Position numbers and translations under genes: made by a program. The notes beneath the pieces were generated by a model. It was not told the origin of the DNA. It saw only the letters and a program-made list of their open reading frames with translations, and did no database searches. This document shows, one piece after another, positions 1-8,643 of a DNA stretch of 64,000 bases. Source of the DNA: Paludibacter sp. (GTDB lineage Bacteria > Bacteroidota > Bacteroidia > Bacteroidales > Paludibacteraceae). Position 1 is the first letter of the stretch. Each line of letters opens with the position of its first letter. Where the stretch lies: positions 682,001 through 746,000 of the forward strand of contig NZ_WASO01000001.1 in NCBI RefSeq assembly GCF_009712605.1, in the 5' to 3' direction.

Positions 1-742
1 GAGGCAGGTGGGCAAATTGCGGCATAGAATCTTCCCATCCTAGTGCACGGTAAAGCAATACGTGTAGCGGAGCCGAAGGTAACCACTCTTCTCCACGGAT
101 AACGTGCGAAATCTCCATCAGATGGTCGTCCACTACGTTGGCAAGGTGGTAGGTCGGCAGGTTGTCGGCCGATTTGAAGAGTACTTTGTCATCCAGAATC
201 GATGAGTTAATAACTACTTCACCGCGGATCAGGTCCTGTACATGTACTTCTTCGTTCGGCTCTATTTTAATACGGACAACATACTGTTTGCCTTCATTTA
301 TGCGGCTTTGAACTTCTTCTGCAGATAAAGTCAGAGAATTTTGCATCATGCCACGGGTAGAAGCATCGTATTGAAAATTCTTGATCTCGTTGCGCTTGGC
401 ATCCAATTCTTCGGGAGTGTCGAATGCAATATAAGCTTTGTCGTCGTTCAGTAACTGATCAACATATTTACGGTAAATATCTTTGCGTTCGCTTTGACGG
501 TAAGGCGCATGGGGACCTCCCTGTTTCACTCCTTCGTCGATCTTGATGCCCAGCCATACCAGCGACTCTTCGATGTAGGCTTCCGCTCCGGGCACGAAAC
601 GGTTCGAGTCAGTATCTTCGATGCGGAGAATCATGTCTCCGCCGTTTTGTTTGGCAAAAAGATAGTTGTATAACGCGGTACGCACCCCTCCGATGTGGAG
701 CGGACCTGTGGGGCTAGGTGCAAAACGAACTCTTACTTTCAT
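1..742 (-). CDS. gltX: Glutamyl-tRNA synthetase, C-terminal part cut by window edge
   Basis: Class I aminoacyl-tRNA synthetase that charges tRNA(Glu) in the cytoplasm. The ATG at 742 opens about 247 residues beginning [19 protein letters not shown], which is the family N-terminus with the HIGH-type ATP motif at residues 16-19, followed by [10 protein letters not shown]. This signature separates GltX from GlnS. The fragment covers most of the Rossmann catalytic domain; the KMSKS loop and anticodon-binding domain would lie beyond the left edge. A TATCTTTG box sits about 90 bases upstream on the same strand. The divergent neighbour is an AraC-type regulator and is probably unrelated. The reading frame is open throughout the visible part. 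Confidence 0.95.
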   Translation of the reverse strand, partial: MKVRVRFAPSPTGPLHIGGVRTALYNYLFAKQNGGDMILRIEDTDSNRFVPGAEAYIEESLVWLGIKIDEGVKQGGPHAPYRQSERKDIYRKYVDQLLNDDKAYIAFDTPEELDAKRNEIKNFQYDASTRGMMQNSLTLSAEEVQSRINEGKQYVVRIKIEPNEEVHVQDLIRGEVVINSSILDDKVLFKSADNLPTYHLANVVDDHLMEISHVIRGEEWLPSAPLHVLLYRALGWEDSMPQFAHLP

Positions 743-829
743 TTGTATGGTGTTTATTATATGATTGACTGTGTAATTACCTGTTTTATATTGATTTAAT
801 TGTTGTTTTTGGTGTTTCAAACAGACCTG

Positions 830-837
830 CAAAGATA
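830..837 (-). promoter_or_regulatory. Probable -7 promoter box of gltX
   Basis: Read on the minus strand this is TATCTTTG, a perfect match to the Bacteroidetes sigma-70 -7 consensus TAnnTTTG, about 90 bases before the gltX ATG. No clear TTG -33 element was seen. The remainder of the 743-1052 gap is AT-rich and holds only this box and the divergent one at 976. Confidence 0.5.
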
Positions 838-975
838 ACAAAAAGGGTTGACCCCCGAAAGATTTACCTCTCTATATCATTTGCTAATTTGTCGGCATGT
901 TTTGGATAAATATCATGGAAATAGGTATTGGTCAGGCAATCCAATATGTTTTATGAAATTATGATACGAAAAATG

Positions 976-983
976 TATCTTTG
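976..983 (+). promoter_or_regulatory. Probable -7 promoter box of the AraC-type gene
   Basis: TATCTTTG matches TAnnTTTG and lies 70 bases before the ATG at 1053. A convincing -33 element is not visible, so the assignment rests on the -7 box and its position. Confidence 0.5.
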
Positions 984-1052
984 CATGACGATTTTCAAGC
1001 AGTCGCCGGGCTGATCTTGTTGGATAAACGTTCTTCTTATTTGTCCTGAGTT

Positions 1053-2165
1053 ATGAATCATCTACTGTATGTATTGTTGACAAATGCATTGGCAGCCTCC
1101 TGTCTGATTTTTGCAATCATATTTATTACACTACCATTGCCACCAAATGCAGGATTGAAGAACTATCGCATCTCTTTGCGCATATTGTTTGTCGCTTATG
1201 TTGCTTCCGCTTTTATTGCGGTTGTCGATAAAGTATTGGTGAATGTATTGTCAATGATACTTCTTTCCATGTGCTCTTTTCTGATCTTGCTGTTTTCAAC
1301 GGCGTTGATCAATTTGTTGCATCCGGAACGAATCACCCGAAAGTTTATACTCATACATATTTCGCCTCTTGTATTCCTCAATCTTTTGTATTGGATCGGA
1401 GCAATAAAATTTGGTAATCCCATGCTTGGAAGTTTGTCTCAGGTGATGCAGAATTTGATTCATCCTCAAATTTTAATCCGGATTGCCACTTGGCTGATGT
1501 GTGTGACGCAACTAGTCTATTTTGGTCGTTCTTTTAAGAAGGAAGCAACATTGTATAACTCCCGGCTGGACGAGTGTTTTTCTGAAAATATGAAGCTGCA
1601 TTTACCCTGGGTTCGCATTTGTTATGATGGAGCCCTGTTGCTTGGAGGATATGCGTTGGTCATAAGTTTAGTCAATTCACCGGTTGCGTTGATGACTTTC
1701 TTTTCAGTTCTTGCTGTTTTCTTTATTGTGTTTGGGGTATGTTATATTCAATATCCCCGCACGTACGTGCAGATTGAACAGGTGTTTCATCCATTGACGC
1801 CGGAAATTGGTCAGGTTCCAAAACAACGACATTCCTGGGGAAAGCTAAAAAAACAGGTGCTGGATCAGAAATATTATTTGGCACCTAGTGTAAGTATAGA
1901 AGAAATGGCGCAGCTGCTCCAAATTGGCCGGACGACATTGTCCGGGTTTATCAACAAGGAAGAAGGGGTGAATTTTAATGCATGGGTAGGGTCGTTGAGA
2001 ATAGAAGAAGCAATGCGGATTTTTCGGGAAAACCCACAGCTTTCCATTGCTCAGGTGTCTGAATTGGTGGGTTACAGTGAACCCTCAAATTTTAGCCGTC
2101 AATTTAAAATGATAACCGGTGTTTCTCCTTCCGAATGGTACCGTCAGAGACAGCAATCGTTGTAA
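1053..2165 (+). CDS. Membrane-anchored AraC-family transcriptional regulator
   Basis: 370 residues with two parts. Residues about 4-245 hold roughly seven hydrophobic segments (the first is LLYVLLTNALAASCLIFAII), so this half should sit in the inner membrane. Residues about 268-368 form an AraC-type double helix-turn-helix: SIEEMAQLLQIGRTTLSGFI is the first motif and the second contains VSELVGYSEPSNFSRQFKMI, ending in the family-typical GVSPSEWYRQ. A membrane sensor fused directly to a DNA-binding domain implies regulation from the membrane; the ligand cannot be read from sequence. The gene stands alone: gltX is divergent upstream and a candidate small RNA follows. Family assignment is firm and the target genes are unknown. 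Confidence 0.85.
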   Translation: MNHLLYVLLTNALAASCLIFAIIFITLPLPPNAGLKNYRISLRILFVAYVASAFIAVVDKVLVNVLSMILLSMCSFLILLFSTALINLLHPERITRKFILIHISPLVFLNLLYWIGAIKFGNPMLGSLSQVMQNLIHPQILIRIATWLMCVTQLVYFGRSFKKEATLYNSRLDECFSENMKLHLPWVRICYDGALLLGGYALVISLVNSPVALMTFFSVLAVFFIVFGVCYIQYPRTYVQIEQVFHPLTPEIGQVPKQRHSWGKLKKQVLDQKYYLAPSVSIEEMAQLLQIGRTTLSGFINKEEGVNFNAWVGSLRIEEAMRIFRENPQLSIAQVSELVGYSEPSNFSRQFKMITGVSPSEWYRQRQQSL

Positions 2166-2280
2166 AACAGAATTCTATCGTTTGACAATCAAATCTTGTT
2201 TTTTTGTGTTTTTAGGCAAACTTATCAATTTTGATGGTGGTTTTGTATGAATTGATAAATGAGCATATGTGCAAAAAGCG

Positions 2281-2428
2281 TACTTTTGTCATCGAAAATT
2301 GAACGATATTTCAAAAGAGGCATTCGAACCAAATGTCTTTTGGAAAATAGAAATTTTTGAATCTAAAGAGAAAAATGAAGTGTATGGCCAACCTCAGAAG
2401 TTAATTCTGAAGGTTGGTCTTTTTTTTA
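2281..2428 (+). ncRNA. Candidate small RNA with own promoter and terminator
   Basis: This fills the non-coding gap 2166-2652. A perfect TAnnTTTG box (TACTTTTG, 2281-2288) predicts a start near 2294. The following ~135 bases contain no convincing reading frame but show structure: an imperfect stem from TTTCAAAAG to CTTTTGGAAA around 2310-2345, a small stem around AATCTAAAGAG at 2360-2370, and a strong terminator. In the terminator, CCAACCTCAGAA (2388-2399) pairs with TTCTGAAGGTTGG (2405-2417) and is followed by a T run. It could instead be the distal 3' region of the araC-type transcript, but the -7 box argues for independent transcription. It resembles no RNA family I can name, and 6S RNA cannot be excluded. 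Confidence 0.45.
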
Positions 2429-2603
2429 TGAAATGATCAATACAATTTAGATTGCAACCTGAATCATTTTGTTTGGAGAGTAATAGCTTTTGTGTTCTTG
2501 TTGCAAGACGTAACCTCGTTTTGTTGCATGGATATTTCTCTGTTCCAGACTAGGCGGGTATATCATGAGCTAAATTTATCTCAATGATAAAAGTAGAAAA
2601 ACA

Positions 2604-2633
2604 AAAAGGGTTGACCGTGAGGCCAACCCTTTT
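2604..2633 (-). terminator. Rho-independent terminator of ispH-pfkA
   Basis: AAAAGGGTTG (2604-2613) pairs with CAACCCTTTT (2624-2633). On the minus strand the hairpin lies 20 bases after the pfkA stop and runs into a T-rich tail. Confidence 0.8.
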
Positions 2634-2652
2634 CTATATAGTTTTGATAAGC

Positions 2653-3636
2653 TTAGATTGATAGTGTATGTAGCACGTCCATCAGGCTTGAATTGACAGG
2701 TTTTTCGTCCTTGATGGCTTTGATAAACGGAACGTAAACGATTTCGTTGTTCACGATACCAATCATTACATTACGTTGGTCAGCTAACAAGGCGTCTACC
2801 GCAGCAGTTCCCATGCGACTTGCCAATACACGGTCGTTGGCCGTGGGAGATCCTCCGCGTTGAATATGGCCGAGTATGGTGACGCGGCAATCGAATTCGG
2901 GATGAGCCTGCTTAACTTTGTCGGCAACAGCCATAGCTCCGCCGGTAATGTCGCTTTCGGCAACCAATACAATACTACTGTTTTTTGATTTACGGAAGCC
3001 TTGTTCAATCAACTGAGTCAACTGGTCGGTGCTGGTGGTGATTTCCGGGATGATGGCGGCTTCAGCTCCGGAAGCAATAGCTCCGTAAAGAGCGAGAAAT
3101 CCTGCATCGCGTCCCATTACTTCTATAAAGAAAAGACGTTCGTGCGAACTGGCAGTGTCACGTATTTTGTCGACAGCTTCCACAACAGTGTTTAATGCTG
3201 TATCGTAACCGATCGTGTAGTCGGTTCCGTAAAGGTCATTGTCGATGGTGCCGGGGATACCAACGATGGGTATGTCATTGTAGATTTGTCCGAAGATACG
3301 TGCTCCGGTAAAGGTTCCGTCTCCTCCAATTACTACTAATGCGTCGATCTCTTCGCGCTTAAGAGTCTCGTAAGCGGTCTGCATTCCTTCGTCGGTTTTA
3401 AATTCCATGCTTCGTGCCGACTTGATGATGGTACCTCCCTGTTGGATAATGTTACTTACATCCTGAGTCTGAAACTCTTTTATCTCTCCTGAAATAAGAC
3501 CTTTATAACCGCGATAAATCGCTTTTACACGGATGCCATGATAGATGGCTTTACGAGTTACTGCCCTGAGTGCAGCATTCATGCCAGGGGCATCGCCTCC
3601 CGAGGTAAGTACCCCGATACATTTTAGTTGATACAT
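2653..3636 (-). CDS. pfkA: ATP-dependent 6-phosphofructokinase
   Basis: Phosphorylates fructose 6-phosphate to fructose 1,6-bisphosphate, the committed step of glycolysis. The 327-residue length is normal for the short bacterial enzyme. Visible motifs are SGGDAPGMN (12-20), GGDGTFTGA (104-112), the catalytic loop [17 protein letters not shown], and [14 protein letters not shown] near residue 260. Gly in GGDGT and Gly in PGTIDND are the pair typical of ATP-using enzymes; PPi-dependent relatives carry Asp and Lys at these places. It starts 12 bases after the ispH stop, so the two genes should be one transcript, an arrangement also known in Bacteroides. Confidence 0.96.
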   Translation of the reverse strand: MYQLKCIGVLTSGGDAPGMNAALRAVTRKAIYHGIRVKAIYRGYKGLISGEIKEFQTQDVSNIIQQGGTIIKSARSMEFKTDEGMQTAYETLKREEIDALVVIGGDGTFTGARIFGQIYNDIPIVGIPGTIDNDLYGTDYTIGYDTALNTVVEAVDKIRDTASSHERLFFIEVMGRDAGFLALYGAIASGAEAAIIPEITTSTDQLTQLIEQGFRKSKNSSIVLVAESDITGGAMAVADKVKQAHPEFDCRVTILGHIQRGGSPTANDRVLASRMGTAAVDALLADQRNVMIGIVNNEIVYVPFIKAIKDEKPVNSSLMDVLHTLSI

Positions 3637-3648
3637 GACCGTTTTGAT

Positions 3649-4527
3649 TTAATCGTTTGTTACACTTGCAATCTTTTCTAATTCTTTGGCAACTTCTTCC
3701 ATCAGCCATTTGGGTGTGGAAGTGGCCCCACAGATTCCTACTGTGGTTACGCCCTTTAATAAAGACGGAGTGATATCTTCAGGGGTAGATATTAGATGTG
3801 AGTTGGGGTTAACAGCTTTGCATTCGTCAAACAGAGCTTTGCCGTTTGAACTTTTTTTGCCGCTCACGAAAAAGACTATGTCGTGTCGTACGGCAAAGGT
3901 ACGAATATTTGGAATACGATTTGATACCTGACGGCAAATTGTATCGTAAAATTCAAAGGAAACGGACGGATTAATTTTCTTTTTGATAGTTTCTACCAGT
4001 TTGTTGAACCCTGCGATTGATTTTGTGGTTTGAGAGAAAAGACAAATGTTTTTGTTCAAATCCACACGGTCGAGGTCTTCAATATGTTCTACCACGATAG
4101 CGCTGTTTTCTGTTTGTCCAACCAGACCGTTTACCTCTGCATGTCCGATTTTTCCGTAAATGACAATTTGCCAATCCTCTTTGGGATGGGTTTCGTAAGC
4201 ATTCTTGATGCGTTGCTGCAATTTCAGCACTACCGGACAGGTGGCGTCAATCACCTGAATGTTATTAGCTTTTGCGGCCAGATAGGTGGCCGGGGGTTCA
4301 CCATGTGCACGAAAAAGAATACGGGTATTCTTTAATTTGGAAAATTCTTCGTGTTCAATAGTCCTTAAACCCCTTTTGCTGAGACGTTCTACTTCGCTGC
4401 CATTGTGTACGATATCTCCCAGACAAAATAGGGAGTCATCTTTGTCCAGTTCCTGTTCGGCTTTGGTAATGGCATTGACAACCCCAAAGCAAAATCCGGA
4501 ACCGGAATCCATTTCTATTTTTATCAT
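3649..4527 (-). CDS. ispH: 4-hydroxy-3-methylbut-2-enyl diphosphate reductase
   Basis: Last enzyme of the MEP isoprenoid pathway, an iron-sulfur reductase that makes IPP and DMAPP from HMBPP. The 292-residue protein has all three cluster cysteines: Cys13 in GSGFCFGV, Cys97 in DATCPVV and Cys198 in TICRQ. It also has the substrate-binding His41 (DIVHN), His75 (RAHGEPP) and His129 (KIGHAE). Residue spacing matches the E. coli enzyme within one or two positions. It is first in a two-gene unit with pfkA and divergent from sufC, sharing a 269-base regulatory gap. Confidence 0.96.
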   Translation of the reverse strand: MIKIEMDSGSGFCFGVVNAITKAEQELDKDDSLFCLGDIVHNGSEVERLSKRGLRTIEHEEFSKLKNTRILFRAHGEPPATYLAAKANNIQVIDATCPVVLKLQQRIKNAYETHPKEDWQIVIYGKIGHAEVNGLVGQTENSAIVVEHIEDLDRVDLNKNICLFSQTTKSIAGFNKLVETIKKKINPSVSFEFYDTICRQVSNRIPNIRTFAVRHDIVFFVSGKKSSNGKALFDECKAVNPNSHLISTPEDITPSLLKGVTTVGICGATSTPKWLMEEVAKELEKIASVTND

Positions 4528-4662
4528 TGTATTATTCTGTTAGTAAATAAATCGGAACCGTCTCTTAATGTTAATGAATTTGCCTTTTCATGCAATCGAA
4601 TTCAACGAGAGAACTTGTTTCCATACGGTTTGGAATGAGCGCTTTTGCACTCTAAACTTGTG

Positions 4663-4670
4663 CAAAATTA
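4663..4670 (-). promoter_or_regulatory. Probable -7 promoter box of ispH-pfkA
   Basis: On the minus strand this reads TAATTTTG, fitting TAnnTTTG, about 135 bases before the ispH ATG. The -33 element is not obvious. Confidence 0.4.
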
Positions 4671-4716
4671 ACACACAACGCACAAAAATGAGCATACACA
4701 TCCACATTTTATTGAT

Positions 4717-4724
4717 TATCTTTG
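4717..4724 (+). promoter_or_regulatory. Probable -7 promoter box of sufC-sufD
   Basis: TATCTTTG matches TAnnTTTG and lies 72 bases before the sufC ATG at 4797. It also overlaps an upstream in-frame TTG at 4722, which argues that the TTG is inside the promoter and is not the translation start. Confidence 0.5.
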
Positions 4725-4796
4725 CGTAGCTTTTTAATATTTTGTAAAATCAGTCAGTGTGTTGATACTGACGGTTCAAACAACAAATCATTCATT

Positions 4797-5552
4797 ATGC
4801 TTACAATAAAGAATTTACATGCCAATATAAACGGAAAAGAGATTTTGAGAGGAATTAACCTGCAAGTTAACGAAGGCGAGGTTCATGCTATCATGGGACC
4901 GAATGGTTCGGGCAAAAGCACCCTGTCAGCTGTACTTACGGGTAATCCATTGTTTACTGTTACCGAAGGAGAAGTGATTTTTAACGGGAAAAACCTGTTG
5001 GAGATGGCTCCTGAGGATCGTTCACGCGAAGGAATCTTTCTTAGTTTTCAGTATCCGGTCGAAATTCCGGGTGTCAGCATGACCAATTTCATGCGTGCGG
5101 CTATCAACGAACATCGCAAATATAAAGGAATGGATCCTATCTCGGCTTCAGATTTTCTCAAACTGATGCGCGAGAAGAAAGAGTTCGTGGAATTGGATAG
5201 CAAACTGGCTAATCGTTCGGTAAACGAAGGATTTTCGGGTGGGGAAAAGAAACGGAACGAAATCTTTCAGATGGCAATGCTTGATCCGAAACTCTCTATT
5301 CTGGATGAAACGGATAGTGGTCTTGATATTGACGCCCTCCGCATTGTGGCAAGTGGCGTAAACAAGTTGAAAACCGATCATAATGCTTGCATCGTGATTA
5401 CTCATTATCAACGTTTGCTCGATTATATCAAACCAGATATTGTGCATGTTTTGTACAAAGGACAGATCGTGAAAACAGCTGGTCCGGAACTGGCGCTTGA
5501 GCTGGAAGACAGAGGTTACGACTGGATCAAACAGGAAATTGATGCCCAGTAG
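4797..5552 (+). CDS. sufC: Fe-S cluster assembly ATPase SufC
   Basis: Cytoplasmic ABC-type ATPase that works with SufB and SufD to assemble iron-sulfur clusters. With the ATG at 4797 it has 251 residues. It shows Walker A GPNGSGKST (34-42), the Suf-type signature GFSGGEKKR, and Walker B ILDETDSGLDIDAL, which is the classic SufC form. No membrane segment is present. The frame stays open upstream to a TTG at 4722, but family length and the -7 box overlapping that TTG favour 4797. sufD follows after 100 bases. sufB, normally the gene before sufC, is not upstream; divergent ispH is there instead. Confidence 0.95.
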   Translation: MLTIKNLHANINGKEILRGINLQVNEGEVHAIMGPNGSGKSTLSAVLTGNPLFTVTEGEVIFNGKNLLEMAPEDRSREGIFLSFQYPVEIPGVSMTNFMRAAINEHRKYKGMDPISASDFLKLMREKKEFVELDSKLANRSVNEGFSGGEKKRNEIFQMAMLDPKLSILDETDSGLDIDALRIVASGVNKLKTDHNACIVITHYQRLLDYIKPDIVHVLYKGQIVKTAGPELALELEDRGYDWIKQEIDAQ

Positions 5553-5652
5553 TCATTGACAATTTAATCATTTACAATTTGCGATGCGGCCGGTTTTATG
5601 AATCGGACTTTATTCTTAAATTGTCAAATCCCCAAATTTTCAAATTAAACTT

Positions 5653-6981
5653 ATGTCAATAGAACAATCCTATATAGAACTATACAAGGAACACCATGCC
5701 GACCTTAAAAAGCCTTGCGCCGATGTGTTGAATGCCGGTCGTGATGAAGCTTTTACCCGTTTTGAGAGCCTGGGGTTTCCAACCACCCGCAACGAAGATT
5801 ATTTGTATACCGATTTGGGTAAAGCATTTTCGGTCGATTACGGTTTGAATCTGAATCGTCTGTATATCCCGGTAGCGTTTCGTTGCGATGTGCCAAGTAT
5901 CAATGGCTATCTCTATTATGTAGTCAACGATAGCTTTTACGCAACCCAGCAACAGCCGGAATTACCTGAAGGTGTAATTATCTGCGGATTGAATGAAGCT
6001 GCACAAAAATATCCCGAACTGGTAGGCAAGTATTACAATCGTCAGGCTGCAAATGCGAAAACCGCAACAATGGCATTTAATGAAGCTTTTGTTCAGGACG
6101 GTTTTTTTATGTACGTGCCGAAAGGAGTAGTATTGCCCAAGCCCGTTCAATTGGTGGATATTATGCGTGCGGATGTTGACTTTATGGCCAACAGTCGCAA
6201 TCTTGTCATCATTGAAGAAGGTGCAAAAGCTCAGCTACTCGAATGTGCACACACGCAGGATCCGGTACAATTCCTGTGCAATCGCGTTACCGAAGTCTTC
6301 GTGGGAGAAAATGCCTCATTTGAATATTATTCGTTAGAAAATACGCATAACAAAACGACCAATATCAGTTCGTTAATGGTAAAGCAGGAAGCTTCGTCGA
6401 ATGTTTTGATTAATGCGGTTACACTTCACAACGGGCTTACCCGCAATAATGTGCAGGTGGATCTGGATGGTGAAAATGCCGAAGTAATGCTTTGCGGTAT
6501 GGCTATTGGCGATAAAAATCAGCAGGTGGATAATTTTACGCTGATTAATCATAACTCGCCGCATTGTCGTAGTCACGAATTGTTCAAATATGTGCTGGAC
6601 GATTCAGCTGTCGGAGCTTTTGCCGGAAAGATTTACGTTGCTCCGGGCGCTCAGAAAACAGAAGCGTTGATGACCAACAAGAACCTGTGTGCAACACCTA
6701 CTGCTAAAATGAAAGCCAAACCACAACTTGAAATTTATGCAGACGATGTGAAATGTTCCCATGGTGCAACGGTAGGACAATTGGATGAAGCAGCACTCTT
6801 CTATATGCGTTCCAGAGGTATTTCGGTAAAAGAAGCCAAATTGTTACTCAAGTTTGCTTTTGCTGCTGACGTGATTGAAAATATTCGCATCGATGCGTTG
6901 AAAGACCGGATTCACTTGCTGGTTGAAAAGCGATTCAGGGGAGAACTTTCCAAATGTGCCGGTTGCGTCATTTGCCAATAA
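5653..6981 (+). CDS. sufD: Fe-S cluster assembly protein SufD
   Basis: Scaffold subunit of the SufBCD complex. The 442-residue protein has the SufB/SufD beta-helix core, with phrases such as VYVPKGV-like MYVPKGVVLPKPVQLVDI near 155 and EEGAKAQLLECAHTQD near 195, and the C-terminal helical part with KCSHGATVGQLDEAALFYMRSR split across residues about 370-393. It ends in a short Cys-rich tail (CAGCVICQ). It is co-directional with sufC across a 100-base gap containing AT-rich AAATTTTCAAATT-type repeat DNA. sufS and sufB are absent from the window, so the cluster is split or incomplete here. Confidence 0.93.
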   Translation: MSIEQSYIELYKEHHADLKKPCADVLNAGRDEAFTRFESLGFPTTRNEDYLYTDLGKAFSVDYGLNLNRLYIPVAFRCDVPSINGYLYYVVNDSFYATQQQPELPEGVIICGLNEAAQKYPELVGKYYNRQAANAKTATMAFNEAFVQDGFFMYVPKGVVLPKPVQLVDIMRADVDFMANSRNLVIIEEGAKAQLLECAHTQDPVQFLCNRVTEVFVGENASFEYYSLENTHNKTTNISSLMVKQEASSNVLINAVTLHNGLTRNNVQVDLDGENAEVMLCGMAIGDKNQQVDNFTLINHNSPHCRSHELFKYVLDDSAVGAFAGKIYVAPGAQKTEALMTNKNLCATPTAKMKAKPQLEIYADDVKCSHGATVGQLDEAALFYMRSRGISVKEAKLLLKFAFAADVIENIRIDALKDRIHLLVEKRFRGELSKCAGCVICQ

Positions 6982-7006
6982 AATAGGTTCATATTATCTC
7001 ATAATA

Positions 7007-7051
7007 AAAGCCCGTGATTAAGGACACAATCCTGTAATCACGGGCTTTTTT
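7007..7051 (+). terminator. Rho-independent terminator of sufC-sufD
   Basis: AAAGCCCGTGATTA (7007-7020) pairs perfectly with TAATCACGGGCTTT (7035-7048), followed by TTTTG. It sits 26 bases after the sufD stop. The minus-strand operon that ends at 7112 could also use it. Confidence 0.85.
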
Positions 7052-7111
7052 GTTGCTATAGAGCAGAATTGATTTCAATCCGGCAAATCTGGCTCGGAAG
7101 TTGAAGTTCAA

Positions 7112-7429
7112 TTAGCGGAATATTGCTTGTCGTCGTTCGTACGATGTGACAGTAAATATGATGGCTGCGGCGATGGTGCAAGTGATAACCGGTAATATCC
7201 ACCATCCTAAAGTATCCAATATTGCCATGAAAACGCGGAATACCCGATAATAGTTACCAGTAAGGATTACAGTTAGCGTGCTGATGATTCCAAATATCCA
7301 CACTAAGCCCGGGGTGCGTTGTTTTTCCGGCAGACGATGGATTACCTTGTCGGAAAATCCTTTGTCGGCAACATCCATCTTGTGTTCTGCAAAAAACTGT
7401 TGCAATTGTTTATCGTTCATGTTCGTCAT
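7112..7429 (-). CDS. Small two-helix membrane protein, DUF5056-like
   Basis: Starting at the ATG at 7429 gives 105 residues: MTNMNDKQLQQFFAEHKM, a basic linker (RLPEKQRTPG), and two hydrophobic segments (LVWIFGIISTLTVILTG and WWILPVITCTIAAAIIF). The N-terminal pattern resembles the DUF5056 family, which in Bacteroides follows a sigma factor gene; the family name is from memory. The frame extends further upstream but would overlap the sigma gene, and 7429 leaves a normal 14-base gap. Role unknown. Its place after an ECF sigma gene makes an anti-sigma or membrane-coupling role a reasonable guess. Confidence 0.65.
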   Translation of the reverse strand: MTNMNDKQLQQFFAEHKMDVADKGFSDKVIHRLPEKQRTPGLVWIFGIISTLTVILTGNYYRVFRVFMAILDTLGWWILPVITCTIAAAIIFTVTSYERRQAIFR

Positions 7430-7443
7430 TTTTGTCTGTCTTT

Positions 7444-7968
7444 TTATTGCAAATGGTGTGCCAGTTTGGTTTTGCCGGCAGAAACATACGATTTGAGAGT
7501 TCCCAGTGGGCATTTCATTACTTTTGCTGCCTGGGAGTGGCTCATTCCCTCCATGTAACAGAGTAGGATCGCCGTTCGTTCTTCCTGACGCAATTTACGC
7601 AAAGCATCGTAAAGATCGCTTTTTTCAGCCGAAAAATCGTTGTCGACAGAATGCCATCGGTCTACTTCGTCCAGAGAAGTTTCGTTTTGATGCTTTTGGG
7701 TACGTACTGAATCATAAAATACGTTGTAAGCAATGCGAAACAACCAGGTGGAGAAACCCGAAAGCCCTTGAAACGACTTCAGCTGTAAATATGCCTTGAT
7801 AAATGTTTCCTGCGCCAGATCGTCACTCAGAGATGAATCGCCCATCGTCAGGTTCAGAAAGAACCGGCGAATAGGCGATTGATATTTTCTGACAAGCGGA
7901 TCGAAAGCATCTTTGTTGCCAAGCAACGTGACTTGCATGATCCACTTCAGGTCATCCGCGTTACTCAT
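7444..7968 (-). CDS. ECF-type RNA polymerase sigma factor
   Basis: 174 residues with the two ECF domains. Region 2 contains DDLAQETFIKAYLQL and FSTWLFRIAYNVFYD at about residues 49-90. Region 4 contains RTAILLCYMEGMSHSQAAKV and GTLKSYVSAGKTKL at about 130-172. It should direct RNA polymerase to a small regulon. It overlaps the upstream gene by 8 bases and is followed 14 bases later by a small membrane protein, so the three form one operon. No classical zinc-finger anti-sigma is present; the flanking membrane proteins are the natural candidates for its control. Confidence 0.9.
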   Translation of the reverse strand: MSNADDLKWIMQVTLLGNKDAFDPLVRKYQSPIRRFFLNLTMGDSSLSDDLAQETFIKAYLQLKSFQGLSGFSTWLFRIAYNVFYDSVRTQKHQNETSLDEVDRWHSVDNDFSAEKSDLYDALRKLRQEERTAILLCYMEGMSHSQAAKVMKCPLGTLKSYVSAGKTKLAHHLQ

Positions 7969-8551
7969 CTTTAGCCGAGTTCGCTTTGTCTTTCTTTTCT
8001 ACAAAGTAACTGATCATGTAGGCAATTCCTATAAATAAAGGGATTAACCCGAAGCCCCAGGGAGAATGTTGACCCATCAGAAAGATACCTCCGATTGAGA
8101 TTCCCAAGCCGGCGCCTATCCAGATCGCACCTTTCAGAAAATGACTTTTGGGTTCTTCTTCAGGACGGCGGAAGAAGCTTTCAGGGAGGTCTTTGCCTGC
8201 TTCAAGCGCTTTTTCATACAGTTGAATCATGCGTAACTCTTTCATACGTTTGTTGCGAACAACAAAGAATACAATGAGGATAGCAGTCAGGAAAGGCATT
8301 AAGGAAATTAATACGATTCCTGCACTGGTTAGTTTTGGCTCATCATTGTCGTACGAATGTCTTTTTTCATTTTCATAAAGCTGTTCAGAGGCTTGTTCCT
8401 GACGTTGTTCGTCATTGATCGCCTGATCGCTTTTATTTGCCTGATATATACTGTCTTTAATTGCTGCGTCGGTGCTTGTGGAAACCGGAGTAGCATTTAA
8501 GCTGAATACAGCCAATAAGGTAAATAATAATAGAAATCCAAGTTTTTTCAT
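7961..8551 (-). CDS. Membrane protein, DUF6249-like, first gene of sigma operon
   Basis: 196 residues: a signal peptide (MKKLGFLLLFTLLAVFSLNA), a polar charged stretch to about 72, then a hydrophobic segment (GIVLISLMPFLTAILIVFFV), a basic loop (RNKRMKELRM), and two further hydrophobic segments near 143-182. The pattern resembles DUF6249 proteins that precede ECF sigma genes in Bacteroidales (family name from memory). Its stop overlaps the sigma gene start by 8 bases, indicating translational coupling. Function unknown; a sensor or anti-sigma-like role is inference from context only. Confidence 0.65.
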   Translation of the reverse strand: MKKLGFLLLFTLLAVFSLNATPVSTSTDAAIKDSIYQANKSDQAINDEQRQEQASEQLYENEKRHSYDNDEPKLTSAGIVLISLMPFLTAILIVFFVVRNKRMKELRMIQLYEKALEAGKDLPESFFRRPEEEPKSHFLKGAIWIGAGLGISIGGIFLMGQHSPWGFGLIPLFIGIAYMISYFVEKKDKANSAKDE

Positions 8552-8643
8552 AATAGTAATCTTTTGAGGATGGAACTTTTACTCATTAGACGTAATTCAA
8601 TGTCGGTTTGGATGAGCAGTGGTGATTTTTTTTGAAAATAATT

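Noticed and set aside
4722-4796. Upstream TTG start giving SufC 25 extra residues
   Set aside because: The TTG lies inside the -7 box TATCTTTG, and the ATG at 4797 matches the family N-terminus.
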